The notes: a model not told the origin generated them from the letters alone. Counted from the first letter of the stretch, positions 25,930 to 35,344 are shown. The stretch: DNA of 45,844 nt from Candidatus Eiseniibacteriota bacterium (GCA_025360715.1 JANYBS010000022.1:1-45844), one strand, 5' to 3'. Translations and numbers: made by a program.

Positions 25930-27075
25930 TCAGTACGGCGCGCGGCCAGTGTAGCCCGTCAGCTCCGTGTAGCCCATGCCCGAGACCGCCGCGCCGTGGC
26001 TGGTGCCGCGCACGCGGCAGCTACCCTCCCAGTACACGACGCCGCCCATTGCGCGCGCGACCAGTTCCTGGTCCCGCACCGTGGGCGCAAGGTCGAGTTC
26101 CAGCGCCTGCGCCGGCACGCTCAGGTGCCAGCCGCTCGGATAGTCCGCGCCCGTGGTGGCGCTCTTCCACCGGCCCTTGGCCGTGATCGCGAAGTTTGCG
26201 CGCTGCAGATGGGTCACGCGGCCATCACGTTCGATGAGCGAGCCGGCCGAGAGCGGCTCGATGCTGCCGTCTTTCATGCGCAGCGCGTACAGCATGAGCT
26301 CGCGGCCGTCATCGAGCTGCACGCTGAACCAGTCCCAGCCGGCGTGCTGCGCGGTGAGCGAGCCGCTGCCGTATTCGTGATCCATCCACGACGTGCCGGT
26401 CACACTCAGCGAGTCGCCGCCCACGCGAAGCGAGCCCGATGTCGCCATGCGAGTGAGCGAATAGTAGTGCGACGCATTACCCACTCCCGCCGTCTTCTGG
26501 CTCACGCCGCCCTGTCCATGGATGGCAGGCGGCTTGAGCGGCTTGGCCGCCAGATCCAGTGCGAACTCCGGCGCGACCGCGTGCAGCAGGTGCGTCACGC
26601 CGTCGCCCGAAAGCTGCGCGCTCGAGGCGTCGAGCCACACGCGGTAGCGCGAGGTGTCCGCCCCGGCCAGTCCCAGCGCCGGGCGCAGGACGGCATCGTG
26701 GAACACGAACTTGCCGCCTGCTTCATCGGTCAGGGCCGCATGCACGAAGAACAGATCGCGCACCGCCCACGCCGACGCGCTCGCGGCTCGCAATCGCGGC
26801 AGGCCCACACGGAAGAAGGTGAGCTCGTAGCCGAAGGCGCGGCCGGAGGAGGTTCTCAAATGCCCGGTGTAATACCACCACTCGGTCTGGTAGCCGGGAT
26901 GCGAGGCGTGGTCGCGCGGGAACTTGAACGTGTAGGGCGGCACGGCGAGCGTGAATGGCGAAGCCGCCTCGCCCGCTGTGGCCGGCGCAAGCGCTGGGGC
27001 CAGGGGCGCCGCGACGCCCGCACCCGCCACGCACGCGCATAGGAGCGACACCCACCCGGATGCCGCGCGCCTCAT
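25930..27075 (-). CDS. Secreted AttH/CrtC-like lipocalin-fold hydratase-family protein
   Basis: 381 residues. Signal peptide (ASGWVSLLCACVAGAGVAA). The mature part matches the AttH/carotenoid 1,2-hydratase family: FPRDHASHPGYQTEWWYYTGHL, FGYELTFFRVGL, VSQKTAGVGNASHYYSLTRM, SVTGTSWMDHEYGSG and GWDWFSVQLDDGRELMLYALR in blocks. The fold is a double lipocalin barrel binding a hydrophobic ligand; activity on carotenoids is shown only for CrtC. The ATG at 27075 overlaps the permease stop as ATGA, giving the AttE-AttFG-AttH layout (ATPase, permease, secreted partner). The longer frame to 27462 is a shadow in the permease gene. Confidence 0.87.
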   Translation of the reverse strand: MRRAASGWVSLLCACVAGAGVAAPLAPALAPATAGEAASPFTLAVPPYTFKFPRDHASHPGYQTEWWYYTGHLRTSSGRAFGYELTFFRVGLPRLRAASASAWAVRDLFFVHAALTDEAGGKFVFHDAVLRPALGLAGADTSRYRVWLDASSAQLSGDGVTHLLHAVAPEFALDLAAKPLKPPAIHGQGGVSQKTAGVGNASHYYSLTRMATSGSLRVGGDSLSVTGTSWMDHEYGSGSLTAQHAGWDWFSVQLDDGRELMLYALRMKDGSIEPLSAGSLIERDGRVTHLQRANFAITAKGRWKSATTGADYPSGWHLSVPAQALELDLAPTVRDQELVARAMGGVVYWEGSCRVRGTSHGAAVSGMGYTELTGYTGRAPY

Positions 27076-29711
27076 TCGGCCCTCATCGCCTGCGCGGCCA
27101 CTTTTGTGGCAGCCAGGTTCGCAGGCGCGAGGCCCGCCAGCAACGACGTCACGATCATCAGCGCAGTCGCCTGCAAGAAGATCCAGGGATCGAGCGTGAA
27201 GCGCACCGTCCAACCGAAGAATTGCTTGTTGATGACCTGCACCAGCACCAGCGACAGCACCAGACCCGCCACGCATCCCAGCGCGGCGCCCGTCAGACCC
27301 AACAACCCGCTCTCGGCCAGCACCATCCGGCGGATCTGCCCGCGCGTGGCGCCACTGCCGCGCAGCACGCCGATCTCGCGGCCGCGCTGCAGCACGAGCG
27401 CGGTGAGCGTACTGATCACGCCCAGCACGGCGACCATGACGGCGATCCCCTGCAGCGCCCACGTGATCTGGAACGTCTGGTCGAACACCGTGAGCACGCG
27501 CTGGCGAAGCGCCTTGTTGGGCGTGGCGTTCATCAGCCGCTCGGGCCCGCAGAGCGCCAGGAAAGCGCTTCGAACCGAGTCCACGGACGCGCCCGGCCGC
27601 AGGTACAGCGCCAGGCTCTCGACACGGTCGTCCTTCCAGAGCCGAGCGAACGTGCGCGCGTCCATCAAGACGGCACCGGCATCGGTGCTGTAGTCATAGA
27701 AGACGCCCTCGACCCGGACCTTCGTGGGCCCGATCGCCGCAGGGAGTTCGATCTGATCGCCGGGCTTGACCCGGTGGCGATGCGCGAAGCTCTCGGTCAC
27801 GATCACGCCGCCATCCCGGATGGCGCGGGACAAGACGGCGGCGCCGTCTGCGCCGTCCAGAAACGCCAGATGCCCGCGGTCGCGCTGCACGGTGAAGTCC
27901 ACGCCCACCACGAACGCGAGCGCGTCTTCGTAGCGAATGGGCGTGCCGCGGTACGTGTCGACCGCTGCCACGCCCGGGAGCTTCGTCGCGGCCGCGATGA
28001 GTTCGGGCGGCAGCGCCGTCGCGCCGGCCGAAGCGCGATGGCCCGCCGGCTCGATGTAGATGTCGCCGCGCAGCGATTGCGTGATCCACGTGTCGACCGT
28101 GCGCCGGAAGCTGCCCACCATGACCGTGAGCGCCACGAGCATGCCGACCGCCACCATGAGCGCGGCCACGACGGTGCTCGCGCGCGCGACGGTCTCGCGC
28201 AGCGCGCGCGCGCCGAGCGTGACCTCGATACCCATCGCCCGCGCCAGCGGCCGCGTGACGCGCTCGGCGGCCAGCGTGGCGAAGGGCGCGAGCAGACTGA
28301 AGCCCGCGAGCACGAAGAACGCGCACGCGAAGCCGCCCAACGCCTGCCGGGTGCTCGTGGTCCACCACGCCAGCAGCGCGGCGAGCGCAAGCGCGCCGAT
28401 CCCGGTGAAGCCCAAGCGCGCGATCGGCAGCGGTTGCGCCTCGATGAGCGCGCCCTGCCGTAGCGTGGCACCCGGCGGCGTGTGCGCCGCCTCGAGCGCC
28501 GGCAGCAGCGCCGACACCAGACTCGCCAGGATCCCGATGGCAGCGCCGCCCATCAACGTGGCCGCATCGAGCCGCAAGTGATCGGTGTGCTCGATCAGGT
28601 ACAGGTCGTGCAGCGTGCGCCCGACTGCGCCGAGCGCGCCCTGCGCCAGCACCCAGCCCAGCAGCAGCCCCAGCGCGCTGCCTGCCACGCCGATCGCCAG
28701 CGCTTCGCCCAGCCACAGCCGCGCCACCTGTGAACGCGTGAGCCCGAGCGCACGCAGCACGCCGATGTCGCGGCGCTGGCGGACCACCGCCATCGCCAGC
28801 GTGTTGAAGACCAGGAAGGTGGCGACGAACACGGCGATGAAAGACAGCGCCGTCAGGTTGAGCGAGAACGCGCGCACCATGTTCTCGACCTGCTTCGTGC
28901 GGCCTTGCGGCAGGTCCACGGCCACATCGCCCGGCAGCATGGCTTGCAGCGCCGCGCGCACCGAGTCGCGGCGCTTGGGGTCCACCCGTAGGTCGACGCG
29001 GTCGAGCCGCCCGGCCTTCTGGAATACCTCCTGCGCCGTGGCCAGGTCGACCACCGCGATACTGCCACCCATCGCCTGCTGCAGGTCCTGCGCCTCGAGC
29101 ACCTGCACGACGGCCAGCGGCACCGGCAGCCCCGAGGCCAGCACGCTCAAGGTATCGCCCGCGCCGAGCCGCATGCGATTCGCAAGCGTGCGCGTGATCG
29201 CGATCGTGCGCGGTTGCGCAAGCAACTGCATGGCCCCCTTGACCGCGCCGGGGTCGCTGGCGGCACGCGCGTCATCACGGTCGAGCCGCACGAATGGCGC
29301 CTCGACGAGCGGGTCGAGCCCCAGGATGAGCAGCGTCTCGTGGTAGCCGCCGCCCGCGGCGCCATCGGCGCCATCGGCGGCGGCCGCTGCTGCAACTGCT
29401 GCGCGAGAGGCGCCGCCCGCGCGCGCGAGCGCCGAGACCTGCACGACCGGCGCCGCCGCCAGCACGCCGGGCATCTGGCGGATACGCGGATACAGGCGCT
29501 CATCGAAGCCGTCGGAGCGGCTCTGTACTTGCAGGTTCGCGCGGCCCGCTACGGCGTCGACCGTGTCCGAGAAGCCTGCGAGCGCCGAACCGCTTGCCAG
29601 CCGGATCGCCACGAACACCGCGACACCCAGCGCCACGCCGAGCACGGTCAATAGCGTGCGGCCTGGCTCGCGCGTGAGCCGCCGCAGCATGAGCCAGCGA
29701 AAGAGCACCAT
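27072..29711 (-). CDS. FtsX-like ABC transporter permease (large, AttFG/YbbP type)
   Basis: 879 residues. The N-terminal helix (LLTVLGVALGVAVFVAIRLA) is followed by a large extracytoplasmic MacB_PCD-like domain, an FtsX helix set near 280-430 (FIAVFVATFLVFNTLAMAVVRQRRDIGVLRALG is the coupling-helix block, read in pieces), a middle pair of helices, a second extracytoplasmic domain, and a second FtsX set at the C-terminus (QRGREIGVLRGSGATRGQI). Ten helices fit the LolE-duplicated YbbP/AttFG design, moving lipophilic substrates rather than importing. An alanine-rich insert (98-122) lies in the first outer domain. The start may be ATG 29711 (TGATG) or GTG 29714 (GTGATG), both overlapping the ATPase stop. 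Confidence 0.88.
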   Translation of the reverse strand: MVLFRWLMLRRLTREPGRTLLTVLGVALGVAVFVAIRLASGSALAGFSDTVDAVAGRANLQVQSRSDGFDERLYPRIRQMPGVLAAAPVVQVSALARAGGASRAAVAAAAAADGADGAAGGGYHETLLILGLDPLVEAPFVRLDRDDARAASDPGAVKGAMQLLAQPRTIAITRTLANRMRLGAGDTLSVLASGLPVPLAVVQVLEAQDLQQAMGGSIAVVDLATAQEVFQKAGRLDRVDLRVDPKRRDSVRAALQAMLPGDVAVDLPQGRTKQVENMVRAFSLNLTALSFIAVFVATFLVFNTLAMAVVRQRRDIGVLRALGLTRSQVARLWLGEALAIGVAGSALGLLLGWVLAQGALGAVGRTLHDLYLIEHTDHLRLDAATLMGGAAIGILASLVSALLPALEAAHTPPGATLRQGALIEAQPLPIARLGFTGIGALALAALLAWWTTSTRQALGGFACAFFVLAGFSLLAPFATLAAERVTRPLARAMGIEVTLGARALRETVARASTVVAALMVAVGMLVALTVMVGSFRRTVDTWITQSLRGDIYIEPAGHRASAGATALPPELIAAATKLPGVAAVDTYRGTPIRYEDALAFVVGVDFTVQRDRGHLAFLDGADGAAVLSRAIRDGGVIVTESFAHRHRVKPGDQIELPAAIGPTKVRVEGVFYDYSTDAGAVLMDARTFARLWKDDRVESLALYLRPGASVDSVRSAFLALCGPERLMNATPNKALRQRVLTVFDQTFQITWALQGIAVMVAVLGVISTLTALVLQRGREIGVLRGSGATRGQIRRMVLAESGLLGLTGAALGCVAGLVLSLVLVQVINKQFFGWTVRFTLDPWIFLQATALMIVTSLLAGLAPANLAATKVAAQAMRAE

Positions 29712-30442
29712 CACGCGGGCGTTGCGGCGGTGTCGGCGATCACGCGGCCGTCGCTCATCTCGACGATGCGCTGCGCCACCTGCGCCGCCTCGCGGCTGTG
29801 CGTGACCATCACCACCGTGGCCCCATGCCGCGCGCCGAGCGAGGCGAGCAATTCCACGATCTGCGCCGCGGCGCGGCTGTCGAGGTTGCCCGTGGGCTCA
29901 TCGGCGAGCACCAACGCCGGCGCATGGACGAGCGCGCGCGCCACCGCGGCGCGCTGCATCTCGCCGCCCGAGAGTGTGTGCGGCCGCGCCGTTGCGCGAT
30001 GCGACAACCCGACTTCTTCGAGCAGCTTCGTCGCGCGCGCGAGCGCCTTGCGTTCGTCGCCGCGGCCCAGCAGCAGTGGCAGCGCCACGTTCTCGCGCAC
30101 GGTGAGCGTGGGCAACAGATGGAAGAACTGGTACACCATGCCGATGCGCTCGCGGCGCTGGATGGTCAGCGCGTCGTCGTCGAGCCGGCTCAGCTCGCGG
30201 CCAGCGACGAACACCTGGCCCGAGTCGGCCACATCGATGCCGGCGGCAAGGTTGAGCAGCGTGCTCTTGCCCGAGCCGCTGCGACCCACGATCGCGGTGA
30301 ACTCGCCCTGCGCGATCGAGAGGCTCACGGTATCGAGGGCCTTCACGAGTTCACTGCCGAGCAGGAACTCGCGCGTGACCGAGCGCAGCTCCAGCGCGGG
30401 TGGCGCCGCAGGCGTGCCCGACGTTCGCCGCTCCGCACTCAC
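29711..30442 (-). CDS. ABC transporter ATP-binding protein (LolD/MacB-like)
   Basis: 243 residues. Walker A GRSGSGKST, Q-loop MVYQFFHLLPTLTVRENV, signature LSGGEMQRAAVARALV, Walker B LVLADEPTGNLDS, switch His in MVTHSREAA. The DEPTGNLD and FFHLLPTLT forms are those of the LolD/FtsE/MacB branch that pairs with FtsX-type permeases, as with the next gene. The start is GTG 30442, whose GTGA overlaps the epimerase stop; the longer frame to 30508 lies inside that gene. Confidence 0.93.
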   Translation of the reverse strand: MSAERRTSGTPAAPPALELRSVTREFLLGSELVKALDTVSLSIAQGEFTAIVGRSGSGKSTLLNLAAGIDVADSGQVFVAGRELSRLDDDALTIQRRERIGMVYQFFHLLPTLTVRENVALPLLLGRGDERKALARATKLLEEVGLSHRATARPHTLSGGEMQRAAVARALVHAPALVLADEPTGNLDSRAAAQIVELLASLGARHGATVVMVTHSREAAQVAQRIVEMSDGRVIADTAATPA

Positions 30443-31812
30443 GCGAGCACTTTCGCGGCGTGACCGAGCAGTCCGCGCAGCGCCGGCTCCAGATCCGGAT
30501 CCCGCCACACATAGCCCTGTTCCTGCAGCACGCGCGGTGTCAGGCGCTGGCCTGCCAGCAGCACAGCGTCGGCCATCTCACCGCCCAGCAGCGCGCGCAG
30601 CGCGAATGCCGGGGCCGGCGCGAACGCAGGCCGCGACATGACGTGGCCCAGCGCGGCAGCGAACTCGCGCTGACGCACCGGCTGCGGCGCCGTGGCGTTG
30701 AACGCGCCATGGAGCGGCTCGCGGATCGCGAACGCGATCATGTCGAGTAGATCGTGCAGCGTGACCCAGCTCCACCACTGCCCCCCGCTGCCGAGCGGTC
30801 CGCCAGCGCCGAAGCGCGTGGGCGTGATGAGCTTTGGCAACGCGCCGCCCTGTGGCCACAACACCAGGCTGATGCGCGGGTGCACGACGCGCACGCCGGC
30901 GGCTGCGGCCGGCGCGGCGGCGTCTTCCCAGCGCGCGGCCAACTCGCCAAGGAAACCACCACCGCGCGTCGAGCGCTCATCGAGCTCTTCGTCGCCGCGG
31001 TTGCCGTAGACGCCGATCGCCGACGCCGACACGAACACGCGCGGCCCTTCGCCGCCCGCGAGCGCGCGCGCGAGCAGCGCCGTGCTCTGCACGCGGCTGT
31101 CCACGAGTTCGCGCTTTCGAGCATCGGTCCACGGCGCGTCCGCGATGCCCGCGCCGGCCAGGTGCACGACTGCGTCCACACCGGCAAGCGCGCCGGGCGC
31201 CAAGCTGCCTCGCGCCGGATCCCACGCGATCTCGTTCACGCCACGCGCCGCGCGCCGCACCAGCGTCTTCACGGTGTGGCCCTGCGTGCTCAGAGAGGCG
31301 ACCAGTGCCTGGCCGATCATACCGCTCGCGCCTGTCACCGCGACCGTGCGGCGCGTACTCCCCTGCGCGACGAAGCGGTCGATGTCGAGACGCGTCACGC
31401 GATGCCGCCACGCGAAAAGCGCGTCGAGCTGCGATTCCACAAAGCCGCGGGCCGGCCCCGAGAACGGCGCCAGCGGCAGCGTGTATGCGATGGAATCATG
31501 CATCTCGCAGCCGCCGGGCGCGGGTGTGAACTCGTGCGAGTGCAGCCAACTCGCGAACGGCCCCGCCGTCTGCCGGTCCATGAAGCGCCGGCCTGCCACA
31601 TAGCCTTCGTGGCGCAGGCTCCAGCGTCCGGCAGGCAGGCCCAGGTCGAGCGTCACCGTGGCGCCGTCGCGAATCCCGCCTTGCTGCGCGATCACGTTCA
31701 CGCTCTGCCACGGCGGCGACAAGCGCGCGAACGCACCCGGTCGCTCATGCCAGTCGAAGGCCACTTCGGGCGGTACGGGCAGCTGCACGCGGCGCGTGAA
31801 GACGGGGCTCAT
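30439..31812 (-). CDS. SRPBCC domain fused to TIGR01777-family NAD-dependent epimerase
   Basis: 457 residues. N-terminal 1-150 is a START/SRPBCC ligand-binding domain (VFTRRVQLPVPPEVAFDWH; FMDRQTAGPFASWLHSHEF; GFVESQLDALFAWRH). From 155 on, a Rossmann SDR of the YfcH/TIGR01777 (SDR39U1) type: VAVTGASGMIGQAL (157-170), VDAVVHLAGAGIA, SASAIGVYG, a large basic-aromatic block and a C-terminal LGGEMADAVLLAGQRLTP. The family is widespread, with unknown substrate; the SRPBCC fusion is a known variant. The ATG at 31812 follows the hairpin terminator of the upstream operon by about 170 nt, so this is probably the first large gene of the next operon. Confidence 0.9.
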   Translation of the reverse strand: MSPVFTRRVQLPVPPEVAFDWHERPGAFARLSPPWQSVNVIAQQGGIRDGATVTLDLGLPAGRWSLRHEGYVAGRRFMDRQTAGPFASWLHSHEFTPAPGGCEMHDSIAYTLPLAPFSGPARGFVESQLDALFAWRHRVTRLDIDRFVAQGSTRRTVAVTGASGMIGQALVASLSTQGHTVKTLVRRAARGVNEIAWDPARGSLAPGALAGVDAVVHLAGAGIADAPWTDARKRELVDSRVQSTALLARALAGGEGPRVFVSASAIGVYGNRGDEELDERSTRGGGFLGELAARWEDAAAPAAAAGVRVVHPRISLVLWPQGGALPKLITPTRFGAGGPLGSGGQWWSWVTLHDLLDMIAFAIREPLHGAFNATAPQPVRQREFAAALGHVMSRPAFAPAPAFALRALLGGEMADAVLLAGQRLTPRVLQEQGYVWRDPDLEPALRGLLGHAAKVLA

Positions 31813-31934
31813 GCCGCCGTCTCGAGCAACAGGAGTGTCTGCCCGGCGAAGTGGGCGTTCGAGTATCGGGGAGACATCGCGGCCTTCCAGTACGGGACGA
31901 TGCGACGAGGCGGGAGTGAGACGACAATCCTCAC
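31809..31934 (-). CDS. Possible 41-residue small protein overlapping the epimerase start
   Basis: From GTG 31934 a frame of 41 codons ends in a TGA that overlaps the epimerase ATG as ATGA, the coupling seen at most gene joints here. GAGAG lies just upstream of the GTG. The translation has an ordinary composition (IVVSLPPRRIVPYW in the middle, LLLLE near the end), with about 80 percent G/C at third positions by my count. The frame remains open further upstream through the hairpin, so a longer upstream origin is possible. No homology recognised; chance cannot be excluded. Confidence 0.3.
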   Translation of the reverse strand: MRIVVSLPPRRIVPYWKAAMSPRYSNAHFAGQTLLLLETAA

Positions 31935-31983
31935 GACTCTCGTGTGATGCGGCTCGTCGTCCGGAGTTGCAGCCAGAAGCGAC

Positions 31984-32012
31984 GCGCGGGTCCGGAGCGA
32001 CCGGACCCGCGC
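31984..32012 (-). terminator. Hairpin terminator after slipin (end of bsh-to-slipin operon)
   Basis: GCGCGGGTCCGG (31984-31995) and CCGGACCCGCGC (32001-32012) form a perfect 12-bp stem with a 5-nt loop, 16 nt beyond the stop of the slipin gene. The following minus-strand sequence has only a short TTCT, so the stem is strong but the tail is weak. Confidence 0.7.
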
Positions 32013-32028
32013 AGGAAGCCTGCGGCGG

Positions 32029-32796
32029 CTACGCCTTCTTCTGGTTCAGGTAATTCGTGAGCGCGCCCATGAGGTCGATCGGCACCGGGAAGATGGTGGT
32101 CGAGTTGTTCTCGGTGGCGATCTCCGCAAGCGTCTGCAGATAGCGCAGCTGCATCGCGGCGGGCTCGCGAGAGATGACCGCCGCAGCCTCGGCCAGCCGC
32201 GTCGCCGCCTGATACTCGCCTTCGGCGTTGATGACCTTGGCGCGACGCTCGCGCTCGGCCTCGGCCTGTCGGGCGATGGCGCGCTGCATCTCTTGCGGCA
32301 AGTCGACGTTCTTCACTTCGACGTTCGTGACCTTCACGCCCCATGGCTCGGTCTGGCGGTCGATGACCTGCTGTAGCGCCAGGTTGAGCTTCTCGCGCTC
32401 GCTGAGCAGTTCGTCGAGTTCCTGCTGGCCCAGGATCGAACGCAGCGTCGTCTGCGCGATCTGCGAGGTGGCGTACAGGTAGTTCTCGACCTGCACGATC
32501 GCCTGGCGCGCGTCGATCACCCGGAAGTACACGACCGCGTTGACCTTCACCGATACGTTATCGCGCGTGATGATGTCCTGCGCAGGCACGTCCATCGTGA
32601 CCGTGCGAAGACCCACCTTGACCGCGCGGTCGAGCACCGGGATGAGCAGGATCAGGCCCGGGCCACGCTCGGCCACGAGCCGGCCCAAACGAAAGACCAC
32701 GAGCCGTTCGTACTCGCGCACCACGCGCACGGCATTCGCGATGAACAGGATTCCCAAGAACACCAGAAACAAGATGAACGGCAACATCAGGCTCAT
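32029..32796 (-). CDS. Slipin, SPFH/band-7 family membrane protein
   Basis: 255 residues. One N-terminal membrane segment ([20 protein letters not shown]) then the SPFH domain: [86 protein letters not shown], and a coiled [17 protein letters not shown] region. This is bacterial slipin (stomatin-like), which oligomerises on the membrane and is cut or regulated by its operon partner NfeD. It follows nfeD by 3 nt; the AAGGA ribosome binding site is inside the nfeD end. Last gene of the operon. Confidence 0.95.
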   Translation of the reverse strand: MSLMLPFILFLVFLGILFIANAVRVVREYERLVVFRLGRLVAERGPGLILLIPVLDRAVKVGLRTVTMDVPAQDIITRDNVSVKVNAVVYFRVIDARQAIVQVENYLYATSQIAQTTLRSILGQQELDELLSEREKLNLALQQVIDRQTEPWGVKVTNVEVKNVDLPQEMQRAIARQAEAERERRAKVINAEGEYQAATRLAEAAAVISREPAAMQLRYLQTLAEIATENNSTTIFPVPIDLMGALTNYLNQKKA

Positions 32797-32799
32797 GAC

Positions 32800-34119
32800 T
32801 CATCCTTCCTTGTGTGCGGGACGAACCCGCAGCGTGAGTCCGTCGGCGTCAAGGATCCTCACCTCGGAACCGGTCTCGGCGGCCCTGTCGGCCACCGCAT
32901 TCCACACTTCACCATCGATGCGCACACGGCCCTCGGGCGCGAGGCGCTCCACGACAAGCGCATGGCGGCCCACCAGCGCGCTCGCGCCGGTCGCGACCGG
33001 CATCTGCTGCGCGCGCATGCCGGCGCCGATCAATCCGAAGAAGAACAAGACGGTCGCCGCCGTGCAACCCACCAACACCGGCAACGCCACGTGCAGCGTG
33101 TCGGCCTTGAAGAGCATGAGGCCGCCCAGCAAGAGCGCGATCGCGCCGCCGACGGCGAGCAGGCCGTGGCTGTGCACTTTCACTTCCGCGAGCAAGAACG
33201 CCAAGCCGAGCACGAGCAGTGCGACGCCGGTCGAGTTCACGGGCAGCGTCGAGAGCGCGAAGAAGCTCAGCAGCAGACTGATGCCGCCCACGACGCCGGG
33301 CAGGATCGCGCCAGGATTCTGCATCTCGAAGATCAATCCATAGAAGCCCAGCATCATGAGCAGATACGCGATGTTCGGGTCCGCGATGCCGCGCAGCAGC
33401 CGCTGGCGGAAGTCCGGCGCCAGGTGCGTGACACTCGCGCCGCGCGTGTGAAGCGTGAGCAGGCGCTCCCCACGGCGGTACGTGCGGCCGTCGGCCTTGG
33501 CAAGCAGGTCGGCTTCGTCGCCGGCGATGTAGTCGACGACGCGCAGAACGACCGCCTCCCGCTCGTTCGCGGCCACGGCGCGGCGCACGGCTTGCTCGGC
33601 CCAGTCGGCGTTGCGCCCGCGCTGCAGCGCCACCGAACGTGCCAGCGCCGCGGCGTCGTTGGTGACCTTGCGCGCGAGCGTCGAATCCATCGGCCCGGTC
33701 ATGGAGATGGGCGTCGCCGCGCCGATATCGGTGCCGGGCGACATGACCGCGATATCGGAAGCCATCACGAGCAGCACACCGGCCGAGGCTGCGTGCGCGC
33801 CCGCGGGCGTGACCCACATGATCACCGGCGCCTCGCTGGCCAAGAGGCGCTTGATCATCTCGCGCATGGTCGACTCGAGTCCGCCTGGTGTGTCGAGCCG
33901 CACGAGCAGCACGTCGTGCTCGGCGTCGGCGCGCTCCAGTGCGCTGCGCAGCGCGTCGTCCATGCCCGGCGTGACGGCGCCCGAAAGCTCGATCGCGAGG
34001 ACGTGCGCGCCTTGCTCGGCAGCCGCCGGCACCGTGCGAACCGCGTCGCCCGCGAGCGCAGACGCGGGCGCGAGCCAGACTGCCATCGCGAGCAGCGCCG
34101 CGAGGCGGGCGGCGTTCAT
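32800..34119 (-). CDS. nfeD: NfeD long-form (ClpP-class) membrane serine protease
   Basis: 439 residues. Signal peptide (LAALLAMAVWLAPASALA), periplasmic ClpP-fold protease domain (38-230) with a Ser-Lys dyad: S112 in GAHAASAGVLL and K151 in LARKVTNDAAALA, matching the archaeal 1510-N stomatin protease. A four-to-five helix membrane domain (about 265-380) follows, then a C-terminal OB-fold NfeD domain (VGRHALVVERLAPEGRVRIDGEVW, read in pieces). It is known to cleave the stomatin-like partner, here encoded next. The start ATG at 34119 overlaps the threonine synthase stop as ATGA. Confidence 0.94.
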   Translation of the reverse strand: MNAARLAALLAMAVWLAPASALAGDAVRTVPAAAEQGAHVLAIELSGAVTPGMDDALRSALERADAEHDVLLVRLDTPGGLESTMREMIKRLLASEAPVIMWVTPAGAHAASAGVLLVMASDIAVMSPGTDIGAATPISMTGPMDSTLARKVTNDAAALARSVALQRGRNADWAEQAVRRAVAANEREAVVLRVVDYIAGDEADLLAKADGRTYRRGERLLTLHTRGASVTHLAPDFRQRLLRGIADPNIAYLLMMLGFYGLIFEMQNPGAILPGVVGGISLLLSFFALSTLPVNSTGVALLVLGLAFLLAEVKVHSHGLLAVGGAIALLLGGLMLFKADTLHVALPVLVGCTAATVLFFFGLIGAGMRAQQMPVATGASALVGRHALVVERLAPEGRVRIDGEVWNAVADRAAETGSEVRILDADGLTLRVRPAHKEG

Positions 34120-35342
34120 GCGCTTGCGTCCTGCGGCACGCGGCGCGCGAGCGCCTGGCGCCATGCGTCCAGGTACTTGAGGCCGCTGCCGGTGTCGTAG
34201 ATCACCACGCGCTCGTTCGCGCGCACCTCGCCACTTGCGCGCAGTTGCTTGAGCGCCGCAAGCGTCGCGCCACCCTCGGGGCAGACGAACGTGCCTTCGA
34301 GCTGGGCGATCTCGCGCATGGCGTCGAGCATGTCGGCTTCACTCACGGCCACCGCGGTGCCGTGCGTCTCGCGCACGGCGCGCAGGATGAGCGCGTCGGC
34401 GAACGGCGAAGGTACGCGCAAGCCGCTCGCGACCGTGTGCGCATCGACCCACGGCTGCGCGGATGATTCACCGGCGTCGAACGCGCGCACGATCGGCGCG
34501 CAACCGGCCACCTGCACGCTCACCAGCCGCGGCAGGGGGATGGCCTTGGGTAGCCAACCGAGCTCCTGCATCTCGAGGAACGCGCGCCACATGCCCACCA
34601 GGCCGGTGCCACCGCCGGTGGGATACAGGATCACATCGGGAAGCGTCCAACCCAACTGCTCGGCGATCTCATAGCCGAGCGTCTTCTTGCCTTCGAGACG
34701 GAACGGCTCCTTGAACGTGGCCACGTTCCACCAGTCCGGCGCCTTGCACCATTCCGCGATGAGCTTGCCCGCGTCGGCGATGGTGCCCTTGACCAGCCGC
34801 ACCTCGGCGCCGAACGCCTGCTGTTCCAGGATGAAGGCTTCGGGCGTGTCCTCGGGCACTGCGACTCGGCACGGCAGGCCCGCGGCCGCCGCGTATGCCG
34901 CCGCCGCGCTACCGGCGTTGCCCGCCGACGGCAGCGCGATGCCGCGCGCTCCGAATGCCAGCGCGCCGTTCACGGCCATCACCAGTCCGCGCGCCTTGAA
35001 CGAGGCGGTGGGATTGCCGGCTTCGGCTTTCATCCAGAGTTCCGCCACACCGGCGGAATCACCCAGGCGCGCGAGCGGCAGCAGCGGTGTGCCGCCCTCG
35101 CCCAGGCGCACGGCCGGGAAGTCCGCGGCGAACGGCAGCACTGCGCGATAGCGCCACAGGTCGGTGCCGAAGCGGCCCAGCGAATCGCGCGGGACCTCGG
35201 CTTTGATGCGCACGAGATCGTAACGCGCCACGAGCGGCTTGCCGCACGTGGGACACACGTTGCGCGGCTGCGAGAGATCGCACGTGCCGCCGCATGCCGG
35301 GCAATCGAGCGCGAGCAGGTACGGATTGAAGGCATTGCGCAT
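34116..35342 (-). CDS. thrC: Threonine synthase, PLP-dependent (ThrC2-like with zinc ribbon)
   Basis: 408 residues. Converts O-phosphohomoserine to threonine. N-terminal zinc ribbon C14-P-A-C17 ... C30-P-T-C33, then the fold-type II PLP core: GEGGTPLL, Schiff-base lysine K116 in PTASFKARG, SAGNAGSAAAAYAAAAG, phosphate loop YPTGGGTGLVG and C-terminal VIYDTGSGLKYLD. This pattern matches long-ribbon threonine synthases of many bacteria and archaea. The start is ATG 35342, 2 nt after the rsgA stop, or GTG 35348 overlapping it as GTGA. The larger frame to 36431 runs through rsgA and is not real. Confidence 0.93.
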   Translation of the reverse strand: MRNAFNPYLLALDCPACGGTCDLSQPRNVCPTCGKPLVARYDLVRIKAEVPRDSLGRFGTDLWRYRAVLPFAADFPAVRLGEGGTPLLPLARLGDSAGVAELWMKAEAGNPTASFKARGLVMAVNGALAFGARGIALPSAGNAGSAAAAYAAAAGLPCRVAVPEDTPEAFILEQQAFGAEVRLVKGTIADAGKLIAEWCKAPDWWNVATFKEPFRLEGKKTLGYEIAEQLGWTLPDVILYPTGGGTGLVGMWRAFLEMQELGWLPKAIPLPRLVSVQVAGCAPIVRAFDAGESSAQPWVDAHTVASGLRVPSPFADALILRAVRETHGTAVAVSEADMLDAMREIAQLEGTFVCPEGGATLAALKQLRASGEVRANERVVIYDTGSGLKYLDAWRQALARRVPQDASA

Positions 35343-35344
35343 GC

